A stretch of 64,000 bases of DNA from Polluticaenibacter yanchengensis (GCA_027854065.1 JAQGEF010000009.1:62001-126000); one strand, 5' to 3'. Positions 26,663 through 40,500 are shown, numbered from the stretch's first letter. Translations and numbers: made by a program. The notes: generated from the sequence alone by a model not told the origin.

Positions 26663-29600
26663 TTAATCCTTAATCAACTTATGCGTAACAGAAGAGCCAT
26701 CCTTACCGGTAATCACCAGCAAATAAATCCCCTTTGAAAGTCCCGAGATATTGATTGATTCGGCAGCCTGCACATCAGCAGCCCTTAACGATGTCAATAC
26801 AGTTTTACCCAACGCATCATCAATTCTTATCACAGAACCAGTCTCGACACCCGAAATATTGATCACTGTCTTTGCTGGATTTGGGTATAACCTCACCAAT
26901 GAAGAACCATTGCTAAAGTTCAATTGTCTCGTAACACTGTACTCAAACCTGCCATCAGTATCAACCTGCTTTAAACGATAATAATTAATCCCCTTAAAAG
27001 GTGCTTTATCCGTCAAACTATATGATAGTTCCATCGTACTATTGCCGCCAGCCCCCTTGCTTCCAACAAAAGCAATCTGTTTCCAGGAGACACCATCAGT
27101 ACTACGTTGCACTTCAAAACCCTTGTTATTGCTTTCACTGACTGTACTCCAGCTTAGAACAGCACTTTCAGCCTGCTTAATAGCAGTAAATGATTTCAGA
27201 TTTACCGACAACGGCATCGGGTAAACAACATAATAATCTTCCACTTCCCCGTTAATAACATTCACGTCGCCATTCTGCGCTTTAGTAAAAGTTGTATTAT
27301 CTTTCGTAGCCACTAACCTGATAGCACCGGTACTCGCTCCCGCATTAGTACCGCCGTTTCTGAACGGTGCTGCAATCACAGCAGTCTGAGGGCCATCATA
27401 AGCCAGATTACCCGTTACAAAAATATCATCTGCATCCGTAAAACTACCATTCCCGTTAGCATCAAACCACAATCCGTAATAGACAGTTTTATCACCCGAC
27501 ACAGCATTACCGTTTACTGTAATATTAAATTGGATATCGAAAGCAGACTGACGCCAGTCAAAGCCGGTAAATGAGAACGGGTTACCACTCGTTCCGGCAC
27601 CGAATACATCAATATCATCGCTGGAAATAGCCAAACCACCATTTCTGTCCACATTAGGGTCATTGGTCTTATTAGGATAGCTATTATTGCCACCCAACCA
27701 TGCCCGGGAAGTATTCGATAAATCAAGAGACAATAAAGTAGCTGTTGCCTGCGGCCATATAATTGTTGGCCCGCTTCCCGCTACCGGTAAATTGCCCAGA
27801 TCAAGACAGGCAGAACTGGTAACCGTAACCGGAGCAGATACTTTAGAATAACAGCCATTCGCTCCTACCGGGAAATAATAGTAAGCATAATAAGTTCCAG
27901 GGCCTGCAGCAGCCACCTCTGCCGGTGTAAGAGCAGTGCCGCTATACGTATTATTTGTAAACCATACCAGCGTCCCTCCATCAGGCATCGGGGTCGTTGC
28001 CGTTAAAGTATTTAAATCCGCGGTCGTTACCGGGCAGGTATTATTGATACTGTAAACACTGAATAAAGGCTCATCCACATCATTCGACTCCTGGTAAGAA
28101 GTCGCGCCGTAAAAATACTGTTCAGGGCTGGAATAAACCACGCTCCAGTCTGTAACATTTGGTAAAGGGATATGAATAAGCGTCCCACCGGAAATTGTTG
28201 GATTCGCACTGCTGACTGCATACAGTTCACCGTTTACCTTTGCCAGCCCGTAACTAAAATCCAGTACTGCACCAAGGTCAGTATGACTGATATAATTATA
28301 AGAGGCATCCACAGCTACTTTATAAATATTCGCTGTATTGGTTACCGTATTTACCCAAAGTACATATATGAAACCATTAAGAAAAATATAGTCCCCATTA
28401 GGAAATCCACTGTCAAATGTATGCCACAAAGTAAAATTATTTGAAATAGGATCATACCTGTAAACATTCGGATTAAGGGGATAAGTACCCGAACCTACCA
28501 AAAATGTACCATCAGGTAATACTGACAGCGAGTTCGGATTAGAAAGCGGTACTTTTGCTACCCTGGAATAGTCGCAGGTATTAGGATTAATACGATATAA
28601 AGAATCAGTATAAAATCCAACACCCCACATTTGCCCGTATTGATCAATCGCTATATCACCTAATATTACGTCAGAGTTATTACATCTTGTAACATTTACA
28701 TTATTAGCCAAATCATAATAGCCAATATTACCGTCGCTATCGTTCCAGTAAAGTTCAGAACTGCAGTATTGCGGAGAGCACACGGTCGTTAGTATATTAA
28801 CACTTGCCGAGTAAGAACAGGTAACTGTATCAATACTGCTTTTTACATAAAAAGTATGATTACCTGCAGTAAGTGCCGGAAAATATGGTGACGTCTGAAA
28901 GTTAATATTATCCTTACTATATAAAACCCCAGAACCTACAGGCGCAGTAATTACCACAGAACCAATACCATTACACGAAGCATGTGTCACCGCAAATGTT
29001 GGTGCCGACATCACTGTTAAAGTCGTTACGACAACACTGTCACAACCGAATTCAGATGCGGTGGACAAAGTATCATAATAAACCCCGCTTACGTTATGGC
29101 AGATCCTTTCTTCAGAGCCAAGTCTCCTTGTATTAATTACTGGATTAGTAATACATACAGAACCTCCTTCACATACCGTAACATTCCTGTAAGTAACCGG
29201 AGTTTGCTTAACAATAATAGTGGCAATACTTGTCGTAGCAGCACAACCCGCTACTGCAGGCATATGATATTCGAAAGTACTGTTTGTTGCACTACCTGTC
29301 ATTTGAATGGTCCCCGCTGTCGCGTCAAAATTAATTCCGGTCCCGGACGCATACGTCCATATACCACCGGCATCAGCATTCCATATCATGTCATATAAAG
29401 GTATTACCGAAATTTCACTTGCACAAATATCTGAAACCCGGTTACTGCCTGCTGTTTTACAGGCAATACCAAAATTCCTCTGTGTCAGGCTGGTAGTACC
29501 ATTTGGAATTCCTATACTTAAGATACCGTCAGGACTTAAATCTCCCGGCCCTGTATTATTGCCATTCCCGTTTTCTCCTGTTGTTACCCAGCCAGCCGGC

Positions 29601-30454
29601 AGCGCATGATTAATAGGAGTCGAACTCGTATTATATCCTATTGCGTACTGCAAAGCAGAAAGTTCAAGTGTAGATGTTTGTCCGGCAGGTGCCCGCAGCG
29701 CATATGTACCATCAGCAGCTACACGCGCAGAATCCACCACTACATTAGATTGTACCACATATACATAAAGGGGCGAAGGTAAAGTAGCAGTGCCTTCACT
29801 CCCATCAATTATCGTATTCCTGTTAACATCATTAAACACCTTCCCGGAAACCGGCCTGCCAATAAAAAAACGGTAATCTTCAACTTCTCCGCTATTTGCA
29901 GGCCCCGTAGGTAAAGCAATCTCTGAAGCATTCGAAGCAATCCTGAAACGTGCGTACATATAGCCAAAGTTTGCTACCGCAGCAAAGCCCGACCAGTTAA
30001 GCGTCACCGAAGTTGCGCCATTCACAACCGTTGCAGTTGCCAATTCTCCCGCATCAAAAGTTCCATTCCTGTTAAAATCTATCCAGCCATTCACTGTAGC
30101 ATCAGCACCCGTAATATTTCTAACTGTAAGGGTCACACTGTAAGAAGTTGAACCCGGAATCAGCAATGGAAATCTCCTGATCGCATCCTCATCATTCATA
30201 TCAGCCAGGTCATCGCCTGTCGAAAGTGTACCCGGCACGCCATCCGATTCCACATCAATTCTTGTACCCAACATTAAACTGCCGGTTTTCGACGTCGCGT
30301 TATATGCAGAAGGTAAATGGGAAGGCCCGCTACTGGCACTTGTAGTAAAATAAGAATTTGGGGCATCGCCGTAGTCCCTCGTTTGTGCATTAGTTAAGGA
30401 AACTGTCAACACTAACACCAAAATAAAAAATCCATCGGTTAAGATTCTTTTCAT
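26663..30454 (-). CDS. Large T9SS-secreted GEVED-domain protein (1263 aa)
   Basis: Signal peptide about 1-23 (VLTVSLTNA|Q). The first GEVED domain, about 27-195, runs from DYGDAPNSYF to GEVEDYRF. It contains an EF-hand-like loop, DFNRNGTFDAGE. Residues about 200-330 resemble an SdrD-type B repeat (GKVFNDVNRNTIIDGSEGT). Around 560-780 is a propeller-like stretch (IAIDQYGQMWGVGFYTDSLYRI, LPDGTFLVGSGTY). A second GEVED-type domain near 920-1090 has DANGNGSFTDADD and NGEVEDYYV. The fibronectin-like segment and sorting domain (LYPNPAKTVINISGVETGS .. VTHKLIKD) close the protein and are near-identical to those of the neighbours. Likely a multi-domain surface protein binding Ca2+ and glycans or protein. 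Confidence 0.85.
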   Translation of the reverse strand: MKRILTDGFFILVLVLTVSLTNAQTRDYGDAPNSYFTTSASSGPSHLPSAYNATSKTGSLMLGTRIDVESDGVPGTLSTGDDLADMNDEDAIRRFPLLIPGSTSYSVTLTVRNITGADATVNGWIDFNRNGTFDAGELATATVVNGATSVTLNWSGFAAVANFGYMYARFRIASNASEIALPTGPANSGEVEDYRFFIGRPVSGKVFNDVNRNTIIDGSEGTATLPSPLYVYVVQSNVVVDSARVAADGTYALRAPAGQTSTLELSALQYAIGYNTSSTPINHALPAGWVTTGENGNGNNTGPGDLSPDGILSIGIPNGTTSLTQRNFGIACKTAGSNRVSDICASEISVIPLYDMIWNADAGGIWTYASGTGINFDATAGTIQMTGSATNSTFEYHMPAVAGCAATTSIATIIVKQTPVTYRNVTVCEGGSVCITNPVINTRRLGSEERICHNVSGVYYDTLSTASEFGCDSVVVTTLTVMSAPTFAVTHASCNGIGSVVITAPVGSGVLYSKDNINFQTSPYFPALTAGNHTFYVKSSIDTVTCSYSASVNILTTVCSPQYCSSELYWNDSDGNIGYYDLANNVNVTRCNNSDVILGDIAIDQYGQMWGVGFYTDSLYRINPNTCDYSRVAKVPLSNPNSLSVLPDGTFLVGSGTYPLNPNVYRYDPISNNFTLWHTFDSGFPNGDYIFLNGFIYVLWVNTVTNTANIYKVAVDASYNYISHTDLGAVLDFSYGLAKVNGELYAVSSANPTISGGTLIHIPLPNVTDWSVVYSSPEQYFYGATSYQESNDVDEPLFSVYSINNTCPVTTADLNTLTATTPMPDGGTLVWFTNNTYSGTALTPAEVAAAGPGTYYAYYYFPVGANGCYSKVSAPVTVTSSACLDLGNLPVAGSGPTIIWPQATATLLSLDLSNTSRAWLGGNNSYPNKTNDPNVDRNGGLAISSDDIDVFGAGTSGNPFSFTGFDWRQSAFDIQFNITVNGNAVSGDKTVYYGLWFDANGNGSFTDADDIFVTGNLAYDGPQTAVIAAPFRNGGTNAGASTGAIRLVATKDNTTFTKAQNGDVNVINGEVEDYYVVYPMPLSVNLKSFTAIKQAESAVLSWSTVSESNNKGFEVQRSTDGVSWKQIAFVGSKGAGGNSTMELSYSLTDKAPFKGINYYRLKQVDTDGRFEYSVTRQLNFSNGSSLVRLYPNPAKTVINISGVETGSVIRIDDALGKTVLTSLRAADVQAAESINISGLSKGIYLLVITGKDGSSVTHKLIKD

Positions 30455-31506
30455 TTTTTTGTTTTTGTATTTAATATTAAATATCTCAACGCATTTTACA
30501 TTCCGTACAAAACGTTAAAATATTAAACGATATAATATATTGATTTTGCTTTGCTAAACAGATTCATTGTCAGCAAAACTCATAGCATGTAGAAGTGTAA
30601 TGATTATTTACACATTTTTTTATATAAATGCTTAAAATGGTTAATTAATACTTACTAATTTTTACTTGTTTTTGGTTAATCTCACTAACTTTAGTTTAAA
30701 AGATTATGGGCTATTTCTTATAACTTAAGAATGCAATAATACTACGGTCATACATTTAAATATAATCCCATAGAACAAGTTCTATATATTAATATAAAAT
30801 ATACAATAAAGGTTTAACATGGGGCTATTATCTCTCACCCGTCTTTGAACATTCGTTCGGTGTACTACAGGGTGCCGTGCTCCGCTAAAGCTGCGCACCG
30901 CCGGCTGGAGGCCGGCGCCTGTTGTCCACCGCAGCCCTTCAGCAATAGTCCTTTATTCAACAATCTCAGATTTCAACAACTTCATTTTTAGAGGTCTGTC
31001 CTATGCTTCAATATCTCACGGTTGGCAACACACCACTCATACTACTGTCCGCACCTTGGAAGATGGGTAAATCTCCAATAGAGGATAATCAATTCAATAT
31101 CAGTGTCGCTTTACATAAGTATCATTAAACAGGCAAATCAAATCCTAAAGTCACAACATTATGGTAGAAGTAATTAAAGTTGAAGTAAACAGAGCCCTGT
31201 AGGTGCAACACAATTTATGTTATGTTAATTTAGTATTGATTAATACTTCAATAGTAGCAGCCAAAACTCACAATTATTTAATGGAATACTGCAGGGCAGA
31301 AACATATTTGTAACATTACCCATATATAAATATCGGATTTCAGAGCTGCAGCAACACGTAGAAAATCGTATATCTGATACATATGACCACAGTGACATTC
31401 AAAAAATCAGCGGCCATCTGCGGGAAAATATTCAATCCATATCACGAGAGCCCTATTGTTTCGCCCCAATACCAACTCATAACAGCCAACACTGACGCTT
31501 TTATAA
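30455..31506. other. Long spacer upstream of the 1263-aa gene
   Basis: About 1.05 kb, mostly AT-rich, no supported gene. It contains a TAGAACAAGTTCTA palindrome near 30773-30786, structured repeat copy 4 (30820-30962) and a degraded GCGGGAAAATATTCAATCCATA stretch (31420-31441) that also occurs near 19346. Confidence 0.55.
30820..30962 (+). repeat. Structured intergenic repeat, copy 4
   Basis: Starts GGGGCTATTATC and continues GGTGCCGTGCTCCGCT (30871 on). A central hairpin CGCCGGC (30899-30905) / GCCGGCG (30911-30917) follows, then CCACCGCAGCCCTTCAGCAATAG. The central stem has no sequence in common with the stems of copies 1, 3 or 6. Confidence 0.65.
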
Positions 31507-31536
31507 TAAAAAAAGGCCTATGTAGAAACATAAGCC
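31507..31536 (-). terminator. Terminator of the 3431-aa T9SS gene
   Basis: GGCCTATGT-AGAA-ACATAAGCC with one mismatch, and a T run on the minus-strand side. It has the same layout as the three other terminators in this cluster but a different stem sequence. Confidence 0.8.
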
Positions 31537-31589
31537 GTGTATTAACCTAAAAATAATTTAGTTATTTCTTGAAACGCAGAATAGTAAGA

Positions 31590-34500
31590 TTATTCCACAA
31601 TTAACTTCTTAACATCTGTAGAGGCACCTCCGTTTTCAATAATTCTAATAAAATAAACCCCTTTCGATATACCACTAAGATTTAAAAGATGTGTTGCACC
31701 CTGAGCTTTTTCCTGGGAAATAATACGTCCCTTTAAATCCAGTAATACAATCTGGCTACCGGTTCCGGCCAGACCCGAAATAATCACTTTATCTTTCGCC
31801 GGGTTTGGTTGTACAGTAATACCGGCGTCAGAACTATAATTGTATGATTTCACCTGGCTGTATTTAAACCTTCCATCCATATCAACTATTTTCAAACGGT
31901 AGTGATTATTGCCTTTCAGTAAATTCCCGTCAACAACGCTGTAATTGATTTCTCTGGTCGAGTTACCACTTGCATTTACAACAGCGATATTTTTCCATTC
32001 ACCATTAATGAATTTCTCTACAATAAAATGTTTCGTATTTTCCTCCGTTTGGGTAGTCCATTCAATTAAAGCAGATGACTGATTATACCTGCTAACACCA
32101 AAGCTCAGCAAATTAACAGGTAAAGCTACCGGGTAAGCAACATAGTAATCCTCAACCTCACCATTGGTCACATTCACTTCACCGTTTTGAGATTTAGAGA
32201 AGCCGAAGTTTTGAGAGGTTACCACTAACCTTACCGCACCACTCGTAGCACCGCCATTAGTACCACCGTTTAAATAAGAAACCGGCACATCAAAACTTAC
32301 AGGGCTACCATGTGCTCTGCTTCCGGATACAAATACATCATCCTCATCCGTAAAGCTGCCATTACCGTTTACATCGAACCACATACCATAATACACAAGC
32401 GTACCCGGAGTACCATTACCATTCACTGTAATATTGAAATTAAAATCAAAATGAGTAGCAGTACCATCAGATGGTGCCAGGATAAATGGAGACGTTTCAC
32501 TACCCGTTCCTATAACACCATCACCACCAGTAATTTTCAAACCGCCGTTTCTTTCCACATTCGATTCACAAGGCAGGTTAGGATAGCTGTTATTATCGCC
32601 TAACCATACTCTGTTCGTAGCCAAATCCAGAGATGTCAGGCTGGCTGTAGCTTTTCTCCATACCACAGGAGCCCCTTCAGATGGCAGGTTACCTAAATCT
32701 GCAGGTGCAGGACTTGGCGTCCAGTCAACATAATAATCCTCTACTTCACCGTCTTCTGCAGCAAGGAAACTTCTTTCATCCGGTTGTGTATTCGTCAGAT
32801 CTGTCAGTACAGATGAAGTAATGCGTAATCTTACGAAACTTCGGATAGCATCACCCAGTTGTAAACAATTGCCCACTGTTAAGCCCGGATCTGCCCATGT
32901 AAGCGTTACCGTTTGCGCCGTAGAAGATGACGGTACAGTTTGTACCACCGCTTCATTTGAGGTAAACACGCCGTTGCCATCCCAGTCTATAAATCCATAT
33001 ATATAAGCATTTGCATCCGTTCTGTTGGTAAAAGGAATCGTAAGAGAATAAGAGCTACCTGCAGTTTTAACCGGTAAAGTACCAGAAAATGCATCTTCAT
33101 CATCTCCTTTTTCATCCACATCATCACCATTAGCAAGGTTAGCGCTACCCGTTGCCGTTACTTGCGGACCATCCTCACTATCCGCAGCCATTGAACCCAG
33201 TTTAAGAGGATTTTCAGATTGTGAATAACGGATCTGGTGTCTCGCCATATCCCCAAGATTATATCTTTCATCCAGGTCACCAAAGTCAAAAGCCGTGATG
33301 CCGCATAAAGGCCCTGTAGAAGCTGTTAAGTTAAAGTTATACTCAGACGGGCTGTTTGTACAACCATTACAACCATCAGAACCACTTACAGTATGGCCTA
33401 CATAACCATACCGGTCACTACCTTCTTTAGCCAGTACCCCGATATGTCCACCCGCTTCACCGTACACCATATTACCAGGCAACATCGCTGTTCCGCCTCC
33501 CGTTGTCATAGCAGTAGGTATTTGGAAACTGGTTGGAGAAACCGTACCGGACATACCGCCACCACCGGCATTACTACCCGCATGATAAGCACGTTTATCA
33601 GCCGTAATTAAAATCAGGTGAGCATACATTGCATCATGATTATTTGATGAGATCGCAGTAACCCTTCCCATAGCACTGGTTACATCAGGCTGGTTACCGG
33701 CCGCTTCCGGCTCCTCATTCTTCTGGGTGATCCTGGTCCAGGAAGTTTGCGCAATAACGCTGCCAATACCAAGCTGGCCCAGGTTATTATTACCCAGCAC
33801 ATGAACAATCCCGTTATCATCTAAAATATAATAGGATGCAGATAAATTATTACCATAGCTCATATCAACTTTAATAGCTGGCCCTGCAAAGCCTGTAGGA
33901 GTCGTCATTAATGTTGCATAATGCAAAGAGCCCGTTGCAGTGGCATTTCCAATATACACGTTTCTGCCCCATGTGTAGAATTGATTACCGTTAGTAGCAA
34001 TCGCTGCGGCACCTGTTGTCCTTACATCTACCATACCGGTAAGAGGAACACCGGCAGCCGTTTGCACCTGGTGCCAATCTGTACTACCGTTATTTGCAGC
34101 AAGGTTACCATCCCCTTGCACCGCATTAAAATCACTCGTTTCATTCGCCGCATTCACACTGCTACGTACCCATACATGGCCATCTTTAGTTAAAAGCACC
34201 ACGGAACCATTCGTGCTGGTTTGGTCTCCAACAGTTCCACCGGTCAAATAAGAAGCACCGGCATCTATCATCTTAACCATTGCCGGTGTTACGCCCGGTG
34301 GTAAACTTACTGCCTGCATAGATGTACCGGTAGTAGCTGCCGTTGGCAGAATAATACCCTGGGCACCCCATGCATACAAACCCGCAGTAGTAAGCGCTAA
34401 ATACTGGTGATAAGTAAAGGCACTCGTAGAACCTAATGTCGCCATTAGCAAACTTCCCGCGAAGTTATAACCGTTACTACCGGAAACCAATGCTGCAGGT

Positions 34501-37500
34501 GCCGCCAGATTTGAGGTACCGTTGCCATGCGCCAATTCTCCAAATACCAGGTACCCACCACTTGCCGGCCTTACCATCGTCGCGTGGAATGCCGCCTGGA
34601 TCGGGTCAACAGACCCAAGTCCCTCACAACTAGGAATAGTAGTAATACCACCATTATTCACTGAAACATAATAATCTTCAACCTCGCCGTTTACCGGTGT
34701 CCCGTACACACCTGTGGTCAGTCCATCCCCGATACTTCTCTCATCCACGTTGGTAGTCGCCACATTATCAGTAACCGTTCCTGTTGTAAATCTCAAACGG
34801 ATATATGTGTAATTCTGTGTACCGCTGTAAGGCACTGCCAGCCATGTCAGTGTTGCAATTTGAGCACCTGTAGATGCCGTCACTGTTGCGGATGTATATT
34901 CATCTGCAGTAAAGCGGCCATCCCCGTTCCGGTCTATCCATGCATGGATCGTGCCTGTACCGGCAATACTTTTAAAAGTATTCACCGTAAGGCTATAAGC
35001 CCCGCCTGGGTTTAATGCCGGTAAAGGCGTACTCACACCATCGTCTGTCACACCATCTCCTCCCAGTCCGTTATTATCACTACCCGTAGCCACACTGCTC
35101 GCATTATGCTCAAGATCAAAAGTCGATCCGAGGAACAAAGTCGAAACCGTTAAATGACGGGCAGGCACACTCACATCACTCGTATTACGTTCAAACGACA
35201 GTGGCGCATCACCGTAATCAAAAACCGGAATCACTGCTAACTGGTAATCTTCTACCTCCCCGCGCGTTGCCGCCAGCGCATATGCACCGGTAGACAATCC
35301 GTCACCAATAGCTCTTTCATCATAGGCTGTTGCTGTATTATCAAACATACCGCCTGCAGTAGTCACAATATCTGCCAGGCGCAATCTCAGGTAAATCTTT
35401 TCAGTTTGGATAGTAGCAGTCTGCGCTGCTGTCCACACAAGATTTACAGTAGCATTATTAGTCGCATTAGCTACAGAAACACTCGCCACTTCACCTAATT
35501 CAAATGTACCATTGTTATTCAGGTCCAACCAGCCGAAAAGCGTCCTTGCTGCCCCACTTGTATTCGTCACTCTAACTGGTAATGTAAAAGCGGAATTAAT
35601 AGTAACAGGATTACTTTCCGGTATAATACCATCTTCATCAGCACCATCACCGAACAAACCATTATTACTAGCCCCGGCCAATACACTGTTAGGAACATTT
35701 TCCGTATCAGGAAGCCCCCCAATCAATAAAACAGGAGAAGCAATTTGCCTGGCTGGTGCAAGCGTGCCACCTGGCTGTTCATAACTTACCGGTACATCAC
35801 CATAATCCAAAGTTCTGGAAACTGTAATTAAATAATCCTCTATTTCACCATTCGAAGCAAGTGCCGCACTCACCCCCGTACTTAAACCGTCTCCGATAGC
35901 ACGTTCATCCACATTAGCACTCGCCGCATCTGCCAGGGTTGCTTCAGATACCCTGATTCTCATATAAAGAGAGTTCACTCCCGTAGGAATAGTACTGCTC
36001 TGCGCCGTTGACCAGGTCAAAGTCGCCACACCATTGGTCGTACTGGTTAAAGCATTAATAGTTCCCTCCCTGTATTCCGAAAGTTCAAAAGCGCCGTTAT
36101 TATTAAAATCTATCCATGCATGAATGGTTCTGGCGGCACCGGAATTATTGGTATAATTCACATTCAGGGAATAGCCGCCACCAGGTGTAACCGTACCCGG
36201 TACAGCACCGTCTTCATCATTGGTACCATGGCTGTTATCACCATTCGCTGTATTTGCAATAATTTGTTTGCCAGGCTCCGCGTCTGCTGCAAGGTTACCA
36301 AAATACAACCCCTTACTGACTGCTTGTCTGGCAGGTAGATAAACGGCACTTGTATTATTATCGTATGTAGCAGGGGCCGCATCTCCATAATCATATTCAG
36401 AAATAACGGTCAATTGGTAATCCTCAATCTCACCATCATTTAAAATACCATTAATACCGGTGCTAAGGCCATCGCCGATAGATCTTTCATCCACATTCGC
36501 GCTTGCTCCGTCTCCAACTGTGCCATCTGTAATACGCAGGCGCATGTACACTTTCGCGCTTGAAATAGCAACACCGGTCGCCCACCTCAGGTTAACAGAT
36601 TGTTGAATGGCCGAGGCAGGAACTACAACAGAAGCATATTCCCCCACAGTAAAGCGTCCGTTATTATCAAAGTCAATCCAGGCATGTAAAGTCTTATTGG
36701 CTCCTGTGTTATTCAACACACTTACCATAGTATGATATGGAATACCGCTATAAATAGGGTCAGGATTAGTAATACCATCCTCATCCTGTCCATCTCCATT
36801 CAATCCGTTATTATCCGCGCCCGGTGCAACGGAATGTGCGGCAGTCTCAATATCAATCAACGTTCCCAGTCTTAATAAGGCCGAAGGAGCCTGGCGTGCA
36901 GGTACGGATGTTCCTCCTGTATTTTGTTCATAAGACAATGGTACGTCACCATAATCAAAGCTGGTCAATACAGCTATTTTATAGTCTTCAATTTCACCAT
37001 TGCCTGCTAATGCCGAATAGGTACCCGTATTGGCTCCATCACCTATGGCACGTTCATCTACTGTTGCGTCTGCATGATCTGCCAGGGTTAATTCTGACAC
37101 TCTCAACCGCATATAAAGTGAATCCGTATTAGGAATAGAACCAGTTTGAGCAGTAGTCCATGTAAGGGTAACACTACCATTATAAGTACCATTTACAAGC
37201 GTACCTGTAATTACTTCTCCTGATTCAAACTTACCGTTATTATTAAAATCTATCCAGCCGTATAATGTTCTGTTGGCACCACTGATATTGGTGTAGGTAA
37301 CATTCAAAACATAACCGTTACCTGACAATATCGGGCCAGGTACTGCACCGTCTTCATCACTCGTACCGTTAATATCATCACCTTTTGCCGTCGTTGAAGA
37401 CACCTGTTTTGAAGATTCCGCATCCGGGTATAACTGGCCTAAGTATAAACTCTGACTCACCGCTTGTCTTGCAGGAGCAAAAACACCGGCTGTCCTTGTT

Positions 37501-40500
37501 TCCTCGTAACTTGTTGGTGCAGCATCCCCGTAATCATACACGGATATAACCGTTATCTGGTAATCTTCAATTTCACCACCCTGTAATACATCATAATCCC
37601 CGGTTTGCAGTCCATCACCTAAAGAGCGTTCATCAACTAAAGCGGGATTAACCCCGGCTGTTCTATCAGTTAAAGTCCCCTCTGATATACGCAAACGCAT
37701 ATATAGTTTATTACTTGCCGGAACTGTAAAAGTTTGGGCAGCCCAGCTTAATGTAACCGTTTGCTGAGAGGCCGAAGCTGGTACAGTAAAAGAGGTATAT
37801 TCCGTCGTTTGAAAACGGCCGTCATTATTAAAATCGATCCAGGCATGTAAAGTTTTATTTGATCCCGTATTGTTTAACACGCTTACCTGGGTACGATAGG
37901 CTATACTATTATAAATAGGAGCAAGATTCGTAATTCCATCTTCATCAGCACCGTCTCCGTTTGTACCGTTATTATCATTTCCAGCAGTTACCGAATGCGC
38001 TACAGCTTCGCTATCTACCGTTAAACCTAATCTCAATATAGCAGAAGGAGACTGGCGGGCCGGCACTGAAATAGCAGTGGTATTCGCATTTAATTCGTAG
38101 GATAAAGGAGCATCACCATAATCATATAAATTACTCACCAGGAACTGGTAATCTTCTATTTCTCCGGAAGATGCCACCGCTCCGAAACTCCTTGTATCAA
38201 TAGAAGTAAGGTTTGCATTATTGGCATTAGTTTGCGATGTGGCAGAAAGTCTTAATCTTAAATATACCTTACCACTGCTGATACCCGTAGCAGACATCGC
38301 TTGGGTTTGGGTACCTGTCCAGTTTAGAGTAGCAGTATTGTTGCCAACAACCGCAGTAAATGAAACGGTTGTTGCCACTTCATTGCCATTCATCTGACCA
38401 TCTCCGTTAAAATCGATCCAGGCGTATAAATACTTAGTGCCTGCCGATGCGCTATAATATGGAACCGTTAAAGAATATGGAGATCCCACCACAATGGTTC
38501 CCGGAACAGATACAGCGTCTTCATCCAGGCCATCTCCGTTCGTACCGTTATTATCCGCTCCGGCTGTAACAGAACTTGCCGCTAATTCAAAATCAATACC
38601 TGACCCTAGATATAATTCAGGTGTTATGGTATTAGACTGATAGGCAGGGATGCCGTTTTCGTAAGACACCGGTAAATCTCCAAAGTCTTTTAGCACCGTT
38701 AACTGGTAATCTTCCACTTCTCCCAAAGCCACGGAAACATAATCACCGGTAGTGGTACCATCAGCAATGGCTCTTTCATCCAAAGTGTTTCCGCCTGTTC
38801 CAGTAAAATCAGCGATAGCAGCAGCAGCCTCCGCATTTTGCTGAACCAAACGAATACGCATGTACAGTTTATTAACATCCGCAGGTATGGTATTGGCCTG
38901 TGCCAGTGTAAAGTTTAAAGGAATTGTTCCGGTTGTAAGATTAGGAACACTTGTTGAAACATACTCTGAACTTTCAAACTTCCCATTATTGTTAAAATCG
39001 ACCCAGCCATGCAAAATCGCAGCGGCTCCTGTTGTATTATTTACCACTACATTGAATACATTAGTACCACCCAGGCGAACAAACAACTGATTGATAGCTA
39101 AACCGTCTTCCTCGTCACCATCACCATTTGGCGCATTATTATTGGCACCGGAAGCAACAGAAGAAGGTCCGTTTTCTAATGCGTATGATACACCCAGATA
39201 CAAGTTGTCTGTTGTAAAATTACGTGCAGGTCTGGAGTTACCATCCCTGTTGATATCATAACCGGCAGGTACATCTCCATAATCAAGTGGTGTGACGACT
39301 TCGAATCGGTAATCCTCCACTTCCCCTATGTAAGGTGTGGTATAAACGCCTGTAGAAGCACCATCTCCAAAACTTCTTTCGTCAATATCTGTTGTAGCCG
39401 CATTATCTACACTTTGCAACGTTGTGGCCGCCGTTAAACGGATACGTACATAAACATTGGATACCCCGACCGGGATAGTATGTGTTTGAGATCCACGGAA
39501 ATAAAAAGTAATATTATTTGTACCAATAGCGGCTGACTGATATGCCTGCGAAGTACCTGTAGCCAGTGTATAAGCAGCCTCGTTAAGCTGGAACCTGCCG
39601 TCATTATTAAAGTCAATCCAGGCTAATATATTAGTCGCAACATTCACTGTTACCGGCACAGAAAAACTAAACGGCGCTCCTTTTGTTATTACCGGTAATA
39701 CACCTGTTAAACCGTCTTCATCAGCACCATCACCATTATCCCCGTTATTATCCGCACCTGGTGCTACATTTGCAGGCGTCGCTTCATTATCCAGTAACTG
39801 ACCTATTTTCCGGGTCTGTACAGCAATATGTCTGGCAGGATAGCCATTGCCATAAGTAGATGGTACATCACCAAAATCATAATCATCAACCCTTAACTGG
39901 TAATCTTCCACCTCACCTAAAGCTACCGTTGGAGCATTAACTGCATTACCTGTACCAGTTGCACCATTCCCGATACTCCTTTCGTCAATGGTAGCACCAC
40001 CGCTTGCCGCAGTTGTAAAGTCGAACAATTCAGAATTAGATAAACGTAAACGAAGGTAAATATTTTTTGTATTGACGGGAATAGAGGTGGTTTGGGCCGC
40101 AGACCAGGTTAGTGTCCGGGTAGTAGCGCCTACACCACCAAAGCTTAAAGTGGCAGTTGTAAGTTCCCCAACCTGGAAGCGGCCATCACCATTCAGGTCT
40201 AACCATGCATATAAATACTTTGTACCGGAACCTGCAGGAGAATTCACAGGAATATCAATACTATAAGCGACTCCACGGCTTATACTTATAAACTCGGTAA
40301 TACCATCTTCATCTGCTGTCTGGTGTTCATTGTCCCCATCCTGGTTATTTTCCTGCCCTGCAGCCACCGGGTGCGCCCCACTTTCAATATCTACTAAAGT
40401 CCCGATAGATAATCCATCCGATTTTGCATGCATTGCCGGGCGGGCATTATTATCTTTATCTAATTCGAAACCGGATGGTAAATCCCCAAAATCATAAAGA

